A stretch of DNA of 64,000 nucleotides, taken from Alteromonas stellipolaris. Its GTDB lineage: Bacteria; Pseudomonadota; Gammaproteobacteria; Enterobacterales; Alteromonadaceae. The notes beneath the pieces are model-generated. The model was not told the origin of the DNA. It made no database searches and saw only the letters and a list, made by a program, of their open reading frames with translations. The position numbers and the translations under genes were made by a program. Shown piece after piece: positions 36,236 through 43,648 of the stretch; position 1 is the first letter of the stretch; the number at the start of each line of letters is the position of its first letter. Location of the stretch: assembly GCF_001562115.1 (NCBI RefSeq), contig NZ_CP013926.1:3844001-3908000 (forward strand), in the 5' to 3' direction.

Positions 36236-36246
36236 TTCTAAGCTCC

Positions 36247-37053
36247 TTAGCCTGCAATTAGGCTAGTAAGTGCGGTACTTTGCTCATCGAGTTGTGACGA
36301 CTGAGTTTGAATAGAGGCCAGCTGCATTGAAAGTTGATTACGCTTAGCCAGTAGCTCTTCATGCGCCTGTTGAGTCTTTGCCTTATCTTCTGTTAGCGAC
36401 GCAATTTCTTCTTCGCTGTCTTCAAGTGCACTGTCTAAATACACAAGCGTTTCTTCGTACCGAGTTTCAAGCATTTTATTTTTTTCTCGCAGTGCTTTAA
36501 CTTCAGTTAGAAGTGCTGTTGCCTCAGCAATTTCAGCTTTAGTTAACGATGCTTTACTTTTAAGTAATTCAACCCTATCTTCCATGGTGGTAATATTTAA
36601 TTTGGTTTGTGCTAACTCGTCTTCACGTGTTTTAATCGCGTTTTCAGACGCTTCAATTTCTGACTCTAAGAACTCGTAATTACTGGCATAATTCATTCGT
36701 CTTATGGCTATCGCTTCACCTATGTATTTTCCCAATTTATCGCCTGCTATCCCTCCGATCGTGGCACATCCCGCCATAAGCAGCGTGTTGCCGTTAAATT
36801 TCTTATAGCACGCGAATCCTCCAACAATAGCGCCAATAACTTGGCCAACAGTCCGAGCAGTACTGATGTCCTCTTTGCCTAATTCTTCAACTGGCGAACT
36901 CACTTCAAATGAGCTGAAGTCCATACCACCTTCACTACTTCCCTGATTACTCTCTGGCGTTAAAGCCCCCATCAAACTTTCTGCTGTATTTGCGCATCCT
37001 GTTAAGAGTAAGCATGCAATGCTAGCTGGTACTACTTTGTTTAACGTATTCAT
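36247..37053 (-). CDS. Lipoprotein with glycine zipper and coiled coil
   Basis: This 268-residue predicted lipoprotein has a signal ending LLTGC (Cys20). An acidic/Ser-rich linker is followed at about 68-115 by a small-residue segment (VGQVIGAIVGGFACYKKF, MAGCATIGGIAGDKLGKYIG), resembling glycine-zipper membrane-inserting motifs. The rest (about 125-262) is a long coiled coil (EIEASENAIKTREDELAQ and further heptads). Nothing catalytic is visible. It is the second gene of the kinase operon, 69 nt after the kinase stop. Acting as an envelope scaffold for the channel/vWA pair is an inference from context. Confidence 0.75.
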   Translation of the reverse strand: MNTLNKVVPASIACLLLTGCANTAESLMGALTPESNQGSSEGGMDFSSFEVSSPVEELGKEDISTARTVGQVIGAIVGGFACYKKFNGNTLLMAGCATIGGIAGDKLGKYIGEAIAIRRMNYASNYEFLESEIEASENAIKTREDELAQTKLNITTMEDRVELLKSKASLTKAEIAEATALLTEVKALREKNKMLETRYEETLVYLDSALEDSEEEIASLTEDKAKTQQAHEELLAKRNQLSMQLASIQTQSSQLDEQSTALTSLIAG

Positions 37054-37122
37054 CGTTTAAATCCCTATTAAATTGATAGACGTCTTTCAAGTTTGTATTT
37101 CGTATGTATCTCGTACGTAGTC

Positions 37123-38889
37123 TTAACTGCAATCTGTCGGGGTCACCGTGATGCGCTTTTCGAGTAACGCGGTGATTTTAGATTTCTCACTTAACAACGA
37201 TGCTTCTTGAATAAGTGCTTTTAGCGACGTGAGATAATCAGCTTTATCGTATTTCCCGCGCTGTTGATTTGTACTAATCATGTCGTCAAAGACACTGTCA
37301 ATTCGGCTTGACGAAGATTGATGACGAGTCACCAAATCGAAAGCTCGCTCTCTGGCTTTGGCTAAATTCTTTTCAATGTTTAAAGTCCGATTTTCAATAC
37401 CTGAGCGAAGCAATTCTATATTTCGCTCCCCGGCTTCATCCATATCATCGATGTCTTGCATCGCGCATAACATTCTCTTTTCAATAGTATTACTGTCGTT
37501 ATCCATCTCTGCCTTAGTGACCAAAGAATAGATAATATCTATCTCTTCGTTCACTAATACTTGCGTAGATGCGGTACTACTGTCAGTCGACTGCAAGCCA
37601 TAAAAGACACCAAGCAACACCACCACAGCCAAGCAAAGTGCGCCAACCCATACTTTGAAACTATTATTTTTAGATGCTGGAGCCCGATGGTGAGGTTGAT
37701 TTTGATAAGACTGTGGCTCAGCACCATTAGTAGTCGGCCCTGTCTGGTAGCCGGTATTACTGCTCACGGGAATAGGGGCGGAACTAATAGGCCCAGCACT
37801 AGAACTTACATTCGAAGTCGGCGGTGAAGTAGCATGTGAGGTTTGAATATGCGCCACATGAGGCGGATAACTTGTCGATGAACCAGGTGTCGAATGAGCC
37901 GACGAATCAGGTGAATCTATTCGCGTGGTTTGTTGCTCATCCAACCCAACGCCCGTGCCCTCATAAACATCTGATGAAACCGGTACACCTTGCAGCGCTG
38001 CGATAACCTCGTTAGCCGTTTGGAATCGCTCACTTACCCTTATCGCGATCGATTTTTTAATCGTATTAATAAAATTTTCAGAATACTGGCCTTTAACTTC
38101 ATCAATACGTGTTAATGCAGGGTCTGCTTGCCCTTGAAGCACCCGAGCAGTGCGATCCTCCACACGTGGTGGGTTAGCGTTAAGAACGATACGCCACATC
38201 ATGGCACCCACAGCATGAATGTCAGTCCATGGCCCTAGTTCACCTTCAGAGCCGACTTGCTCTAAAGGTGCATATCCATAAGTTTGCATCTGATTTTCAG
38301 ACTTTTGAGTATGACCGAAGTTTTGCTTCGCCGCGCCAAAATCTATCAGTAGCGGGCGCTCATCTATTGAACGAACAAAAATATTAGCAGGCTTAATATC
38401 TCTGTGTAAAACACCTTGTTCGTGTATGTATTGCAACCCTTCTAACACTGGAATCATCAACTTTGTAATTTGCGCTTCAGTGAGTGGACTGCCTTGTGCG
38501 GTATGGGCTTTGAGTATTTGAGCGAGCTCTTTCCCTCGCTCCAAATTCATCACTAAATACGCCGTTCCATTGTGCTTAAAGAAATCCTTGCAGCGAATAA
38601 TATTAGGATGGTCATCAAACTGAACAAGCTGCTTTGCTTCATCGAGAAATTTTTGAATGCCTGTTTCAAACTCTATTTCATCAGACTGGCTGAGGGGGTA
38701 AACCGTTTGACCTTCGCGGGTAGCACAGTGCTGTGGCATGAACTCTTTGATCGCCACCAAAGATTCAAGGTGTGTATGGCGGGCTTGATAAACAATACCG
38801 AAGCCTCCAACCCCAAGGACTGACTCAATTTGATATTGTTGAAGTTGCGTGCCAGCTGGCAACGCCAGTTTGTGTACCTTACTGCTCAT
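37123..38889 (-). CDS. Transmembrane Ser/Thr protein kinase (PknB-type)
   Basis: This 588-residue membrane kinase starts at 38889, with GAGG 6 nt upstream. The kinase domain (about 15-300) has every key element: GVGGFG (26-31), the VAIK lysine (Lys48), HRDIKPAN (162-169) and DFG (183-185). The activation segment ends YGYAPLEQ. A proline/serine-rich linker with TTRIDSPDSS follows, then one membrane helix (about 415-435) and a helical periplasmic domain of about 150 residues. It heads the minus-strand operon that encodes two FHA adaptors, a PP2C phosphatase and a channel, and is the obvious source of the phosphothreonines those domains read. Confidence 0.92.
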   Translation of the reverse strand: MSSKVHKLALPAGTQLQQYQIESVLGVGGFGIVYQARHTHLESLVAIKEFMPQHCATREGQTVYPLSQSDEIEFETGIQKFLDEAKQLVQFDDHPNIIRCKDFFKHNGTAYLVMNLERGKELAQILKAHTAQGSPLTEAQITKLMIPVLEGLQYIHEQGVLHRDIKPANIFVRSIDERPLLIDFGAAKQNFGHTQKSENQMQTYGYAPLEQVGSEGELGPWTDIHAVGAMMWRIVLNANPPRVEDRTARVLQGQADPALTRIDEVKGQYSENFINTIKKSIAIRVSERFQTANEVIAALQGVPVSSDVYEGTGVGLDEQQTTRIDSPDSSAHSTPGSSTSYPPHVAHIQTSHATSPPTSNVSSSAGPISSAPIPVSSNTGYQTGPTTNGAEPQSYQNQPHHRAPASKNNSFKVWVGALCLAVVVLLGVFYGLQSTDSSTASTQVLVNEEIDIIYSLVTKAEMDNDSNTIEKRMLCAMQDIDDMDEAGERNIELLRSGIENRTLNIEKNLAKARERAFDLVTRHQSSSSRIDSVFDDMISTNQQRGKYDKADYLTSLKALIQEASLLSEKSKITALLEKRITVTPTDCS

Positions 38890-39424
38890 TCGTCCCTCTG
38901 CAGTGGTAAAATACTTACCTGTATACTCACAATTCTTGTTTTAAATTTTTATCGTAAAATTTTGTTAGATTGTGTGGCGCCTTATAGCGCTAATTTTGGA
39001 AACTTTACAAAATACGAAAGCCCTTATCGATCATTTTTTAAACAACCCTAAAAGGTATACACCAAAGAAAATGACGGTGCAATAACTTCCCCGCCCATAA
39101 TATGTTTATTTTTTAAACGCTAGCCACGGTACGAAAAATGATCAATACTCGTAGTTAGTAGTGAAAAGAATTTGCCTCTTTTCGTCGTTCTACGCAGTTA
39201 TGAAATATATAAAAAATATATATAAATGCGACATTGACGACACCAAGGACAGGTAAAAATATGAAAACTACATCTCCCCTCGCACTACTCACTACTGTGT
39301 CTATCTATCCGATTTACCGGCAACAACCAAACCTAATGTCCTTATCTGCCATCGTGTGATGGATGTTTAGCGATGCATTATTAATAACGCCATTAATCGC
39401 TGTGTTGCTTTATGGGAGGGGAAT
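38890..39424. other. Divergent promoter region of the phosphosignalling cluster
   Basis: This 535-nt AT-rich gap separates the kinase operon (minus) from the phosphatase/peptidase/ABC unit (plus). It includes a short possible ORF (39261-39359) and no clear operator. Joint control of the two units from here is likely from the layout alone. Confidence 0.5.
39261..39359 (+). CDS. Possible small ORF (32 residues)
   Basis: ATG 39261 is preceded by AAGGACAGG and the frame runs 32 codons to TGA at 39357. The product would start MKTTSPLALLTTVSIY, weakly signal-like. It has no recognised family and could be a chance frame. Confidence 0.2.
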   Translation: MKTTSPLALLTTVSIYPIYRQQPNLMSLSAIV

Positions 39425-41257
39425 ATGCAAAACCAATATCGCGTTTTCTCAGCTAGTCATATCGGCCAGCGAAATGAAAACCAAGATGCATTTGCCGTTT
39501 TAACACACTCTAAGTGTGATGAGTTACTGTGTGTGGTGGCCGATGGTATGGGTGGGCATGAAGGGGGCGCGTTTGCCGCTAAGAAAGTTGTTGAAACGTG
39601 CAAGGTTAAATGGGAGGAATCTGAAAGTGTTATCGACCCCGACACTTTCCTTAACGAATTAGCCTTCTGTGCTCATGAGGCAGTAATAGATTCTGGAAAT
39701 GCAAAATTCGACCAAGCGCAATCTCTGGTGAGTGTGCTGTATATTCATTTAGAAAAAAGCATCTACGTCTCTATGCATGTGGGTGATTGTCGAACTATTC
39801 AGTTTGCCAATAAAAACTTCATTAAGCGGACCATCGACCAATCTCTCGCGCAACTCCACGCTTTGAAAGGCGACATTTCAGATGATGAAATTGCCTCTCA
39901 TCCAGATCAAAATAAAATTTATTCGAGTATTGGCGGTAGTGAACCTCCTTCTCCCATTATTGAGCATTATAGCCCTGACGGAGACACTTTTTTGATTTGC
40001 TCCGATGGGTTTTGGGAGCTTTTTAATCAACATGCGTTAGGCGTTGCAATAGAAAAAATTGAGAGTGCGGAAGCGTTAGAAGAACTGATAGAACAGCAGG
40101 TGTCAGGTAAGACGCACCACGATAATACCACCGCAATTATTGTGAAATTACCTCCGAGTGAAGATAGTTCTTCCATGTTCGTTCCCCCATCCCTTGCCGC
40201 GGGGCACCAAGAAAGTGAAGTTGAGGGATCTTTACGTACTGAAGGCGCTTTGCCAGCTGAAAGCTCTTTATCCGCTGAAAGCTCTAAACCCGCTGAAGGC
40301 GCTTTATCCGCTGAAGGCTCTAAACCCGCTGAAGGCGCTTTATCCGCTGAAGGCTCTACGTCATCGAATGACAAGAATACATCAACCAAATTAACCACTT
40401 ACCACTATAAATTTTTGCTAGGTTTGGGAAGCATCATTTTTGTTATCGCTCTGACGTATTACTTTCTAAGTAGTACTGATAGCACGCATGATTTACCTGA
40501 GCCCTTGCCCACATCGGGGAAGACTTCTCCCTCTAAGCAGTCATCAGAGCAACCATCAGGACAGGCGCCCGACCAAAAACCTGAACAGACAAGTGAACAA
40601 AATAAAACCACGCCTTCTGAACCCCAAGGAAAATCATCAAAAGAGGCTATAGGCACTCAAGCTTCTACGGGCGAATCAGGGAATATAGAAACCCGTAGAC
40701 AGACGCCTAATATCCCTATATTGAATATCGATGATGCTATCGAAAAAACCGAAGACGTCATAAGGCAAAAAGGAGGTTTAGGTGAAAACGACACGCTTAA
40801 AGTCACTACCCGAGGTAATGTTATAGGTAATAGTCAGGTTATTAAATTTCAACAATTTTATAAAGACTTACCTGTATATGGTGCCCAAACCATCACCTTA
40901 GTTCGAGATGGCAAAATAGCCAACATAGACAGTAAGACACTCAATGATATCGACATAGATATTTCTCCTACATTATCTGCAAAAGAAGCGGTCATATTGG
41001 CTGAAGATGAAATTGGCACTCGCTTAAATGTACTTGAAGCCCCTCAGCTAATTATCTTTAAAAAAGAAGATAGCTATTTACTCATATGGCGAGCAGAAGT
41101 CGAAAAAGCAAGTGGCGAACGAGTCATGTTATTTCTAGACAGTACTAATGCCCTGATTGTCGAAGAAATTAGCCTGCATATCTCTGGGGGCCAAGAAGAG
41201 ATAAGCTTTGAGGATATTGCCTCTGAAGATGAAGCTTCAGAAAATGAAAAAGACTAA
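39425..41257 (+). CDS. PP2C phosphatase - membrane helix - M4-type propeptide (FTP/PepSY) fusion
   Basis: This 610-residue protein begins with a PP2C domain (about 1-245): ENQDAF, ADGMGGHEGGAF, HVGDCRTIQ, ICSDGFWEL and HHDNTTAIIV. Residues about 270-310 are Ala/Glu/Gly/Ser repeats coded by near-perfect DNA repeats. A membrane helix (330-349) and a Pro/Gln/Ser linker follow. The C-terminal part (about 428-590) matches the two-part propeptide of thermolysin-type peptidases. It has an FTP-like unit (IKFQQFYKDLPVYGAQTITL) and a PepSY-like unit (SAKEAVILAEDEIG, then YLLIWRAEVE and MLFLDSTNALIVEE). There is no peptidase domain. With a single helix the phosphatase is cytoplasmic and the propeptide periplasmic. 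The next gene encodes an M4 peptidase, the natural partner of such a module. Confidence 0.85.
   Translation: MQNQYRVFSASHIGQRNENQDAFAVLTHSKCDELLCVVADGMGGHEGGAFAAKKVVETCKVKWEESESVIDPDTFLNELAFCAHEAVIDSGNAKFDQAQSLVSVLYIHLEKSIYVSMHVGDCRTIQFANKNFIKRTIDQSLAQLHALKGDISDDEIASHPDQNKIYSSIGGSEPPSPIIEHYSPDGDTFLICSDGFWELFNQHALGVAIEKIESAEALEELIEQQVSGKTHHDNTTAIIVKLPPSEDSSSMFVPPSLAAGHQESEVEGSLRTEGALPAESSLSAESSKPAEGALSAEGSKPAEGALSAEGSTSSNDKNTSTKLTTYHYKFLLGLGSIIFVIALTYYFLSSTDSTHDLPEPLPTSGKTSPSKQSSEQPSGQAPDQKPEQTSEQNKTTPSEPQGKSSKEAIGTQASTGESGNIETRRQTPNIPILNIDDAIEKTEDVIRQKGGLGENDTLKVTTRGNVIGNSQVIKFQQFYKDLPVYGAQTITLVRDGKIANIDSKTLNDIDIDISPTLSAKEAVILAEDEIGTRLNVLEAPQLIIFKKEDSYLLIWRAEVEKASGERVMLFLDSTNALIVEEISLHISGGQEEISFEDIASEDEASENEKD
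40239..40359 (+). repeat. In-frame tandem repeat in the phosphatase linker
   Basis: About 120 nt of 18-nt units alternate (GCTGAAGGCTCTAAACCC and GCTGAAGGCGCTTTATCC), giving a 36-nt higher-order repeat. They encode Ala-Glu-Gly/Ser-Ser/Ala runs (AEGSKPAEGALS). The low divergence between copies suggests recent expansion, and the copy number probably varies between strains. Confidence 0.85.
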
Positions 41258-43607
41258 TTTTTCATTTAGCAAGCGCCGAATAGCGGGCATGTTATGGCTT
41301 GGGCTTCTTTTCTCCTTTCAGCTAGAACCCACGCTTGCAGCAGAGAAAATAGGTGTAAATCGTGCACCAAAGCCACTAGAGAACCAATCTATACTTTCTT
41401 CGGCAGCTGAAAGAAAAGCCTGGGTAAAAAATGCTTTATCTGCACAATTTAATTTAGATGAACACAACACCCTAGATACAAAAGACCAAGAACAGCTTTT
41501 AAATAGCTTTCGTGTAGTGTCTGTTTTCCAAAAATACAACAAGGTTCCTGTGGTGAATGGGGAGTCCCGTTTGCTTTTGAATGAGAAGAATCAGCCGGCT
41601 TATGTTCTGGGTAAGCACGGTAATATTTCTTCAACAAGCACAACAGTTCCAATGCTTAGCGAGGCAGATGCACTCTCAAGATTGCAAAGTGCCAAAGAGA
41701 CTGATGTTGCGTCTAGGTTAGTGTATTGGCCATCGCCAGAAGGTCACCACGTTCTGGCTTATGAATTCGAAGGTGAGTTTACAACTAAATTGGGGTTTGC
41801 CCCTTCACAGCGTGTTTTTATTGATGCATCTACCGGTGAAGAGTTAGACCGAATACCTTTATTTCACACTGCAATGCACCGGCAGGTAAATAACTTTGTA
41901 GCAGCGTGCAACGAATTTAAAGTTAAATTCCCTCTTATCCCCCCCCTCACCGATCGCGTTGAAGCGCGAGCTATGAAAATGCATGCGCGAACCGAAGGCA
42001 GCACCCCAAGTAATGATGCCTCTGTTGAAACTGCATTTACACTATTAGGTGATGCCTATGAATTTATAGATGCCGTACTGGGTATGGATAGCATTGACGG
42101 GAATGGTTTACGATTGAACATGTTTATCAATGTGCATTTTTTAAAGGGCATGCCCACTATTCAGTGTTACGGCGATGTGTTCAATGCCATGTGGATGTCG
42201 CGGAAACAGTCTTTATATGTGCCAGAGGAAGGCCTTCATTTTATTGAGATTACTATGCATGAACTGGCTCATGGCATAGTTTCAAATGGCAGTAATCTTG
42301 AATATTCATTTCAGTCAGGGGCGTTAAATGAATCGATTGCTGACTCCATCGGCATTGCATTTCGAATTTGGCTAGAGCATGCAAATAAACAAACCAATTC
42401 AATCAAAATTCCCAGGGAGTACTGGATATTACGGATGCCTTCTGGTCCAGAAAGGGATTTAGCCGACCCAAGTTCTCTTGATTTTGGACAAGGCAGTTAC
42501 CCCGATCACATGGATGATTTTTTCAGTTGGCCAATTAAAAAAGATCGGGGGGGCGTGCATATAAACTCTTCCATAATGAATATGGCGTTCTATTTAATGG
42601 CCAATGGTGGGCCGCATCCACGCCATTCTGGGACGGATAAGGTAGTGGCTATTGGGCTATCCTCGGCAGTGCACATAGTTGCACAAGCAGCATCTAAACT
42701 TCTGGTGCAAAGTTCCAATTTTGAAGACGCTCGCTTTGCCTACGCATTGGCCGCAGAGGCATTACATGGGAAAGGCTCAAAAGAATGGATATCGGTGCAC
42801 CAAGCAATGGATGCCGTAGGCGTATCCGGTGCGTGGAGTATGCCTCAAGAAATTCCAGAAATAGAGCCTGAACCTGAAACTACTCCTATACCTAAACCAG
42901 AGCCAGAGCCAGCTCCCCAGCCAGAACCAGAGCAAAAACAAACCGAAACGGTGCCTGCTCCTCCTGCACCTGAAAAAAGGCCTGAACAAACACCCGCCCC
43001 TAGTGAAACACAACACGACAATCAACTCATCATTATATTGGTGTTAGGCGGTGTAGGCCTTTGTATTGCATTGCTCGCGCTATTTAAATTGAAGCCTGCT
43101 TATAGCAAAAACGAAGGGCCTGTAGGGTATGGCGCTTATATTTCGGCAACTAGAGCTTCATCGACCAGTACTTCAGTGCATGCAAGCCGAGCGTCAAGTC
43201 GAACAGCTAATGAAACCACTAGCGGAACTGCCAGTTCAGCTTCTAAGCAACCTGAAAGGCAATCCTCCCCTTCTCTAACGTCGGTGTCACTCGCGTCGCC
43301 TTGTTACTTACAATCGCTTGCGGGCAGCCAAAAACTTGATATTTCTGTTGCTACCGCGGCTAAGGGTGAAGGCTTTGTGATTGGCCGAGCTTTGGAGTTA
43401 GTGCATTTGCAGCTTAGAGATGAACGAATATCCAGACGGCATTTAAGAATTAAATTAAAAGGCAGCAGTTTCACGGTTGAAGATTTAAATTCAACACACG
43501 GTACTTTGCTGGACGGTGAGCGACTCCAGGCTTTTACACCAGCACCCATTAGGCACGGACAGCTTCTTCGTATTGCTGACTTTAGTTATGTTTTCAAAGT
43601 AAATTGA
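41244..43607 (+). CDS. M4 metallopeptidase - membrane helix - FHA fusion
   Basis: This protein has about 787 residues from ATG 41244; the frame is open to 41208, but 41244 gives a proper signal peptide (KRRIAGMLWLGLLFSF ... TLA-AE). It overlaps the phosphatase gene by 14 nt. Order: its own FTP/PepSY propeptide (about 35-205), then an M4 peptidase domain. The zinc motif is HELAH (339-343), the third ligand Glu363 in NESIAD, and the transition-state His439 in GGVHINSS; the 20-residue spacing from the second His to Glu363 equals thermolysin. A Pro/Glu-rich linker, a membrane helix (LIIILVLGGVGLCIALLALF) and a cytoplasmic FHA domain (FVIGRALELV, RISRRHLRIK, DLNSTHGTLLD) follow. A thermolysin-like enzyme tethered to an FHA domain is not an arrangement I know. 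Confidence 0.88.
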   Translation: MKKTNFSFSKRRIAGMLWLGLLFSFQLEPTLAAEKIGVNRAPKPLENQSILSSAAERKAWVKNALSAQFNLDEHNTLDTKDQEQLLNSFRVVSVFQKYNKVPVVNGESRLLLNEKNQPAYVLGKHGNISSTSTTVPMLSEADALSRLQSAKETDVASRLVYWPSPEGHHVLAYEFEGEFTTKLGFAPSQRVFIDASTGEELDRIPLFHTAMHRQVNNFVAACNEFKVKFPLIPPLTDRVEARAMKMHARTEGSTPSNDASVETAFTLLGDAYEFIDAVLGMDSIDGNGLRLNMFINVHFLKGMPTIQCYGDVFNAMWMSRKQSLYVPEEGLHFIEITMHELAHGIVSNGSNLEYSFQSGALNESIADSIGIAFRIWLEHANKQTNSIKIPREYWILRMPSGPERDLADPSSLDFGQGSYPDHMDDFFSWPIKKDRGGVHINSSIMNMAFYLMANGGPHPRHSGTDKVVAIGLSSAVHIVAQAASKLLVQSSNFEDARFAYALAAEALHGKGSKEWISVHQAMDAVGVSGAWSMPQEIPEIEPEPETTPIPKPEPEPAPQPEPEQKQTETVPAPPAPEKRPEQTPAPSETQHDNQLIIILVLGGVGLCIALLALFKLKPAYSKNEGPVGYGAYISATRASSTSTSVHASRASSRTANETTSGTASSASKQPERQSSPSLTSVSLASPCYLQSLAGSQKLDISVATAAKGEGFVIGRALELVHLQLRDERISRRHLRIKLKGSSFTVEDLNSTHGTLLDGERLQAFTPAPIRHGQLLRIADFSYVFKVN

Positions 43608-43648
43608 GCGAAGCACTGCAAGCGCCAACCTATGTTAAAGAGAACAAA

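Noticed and set aside
40158..40394. Overlapping frame giving repeated LKALYP units.
   Set aside because: It is the +1 reading of the tandem repeat inside the phosphatase gene, with no ribosome site.
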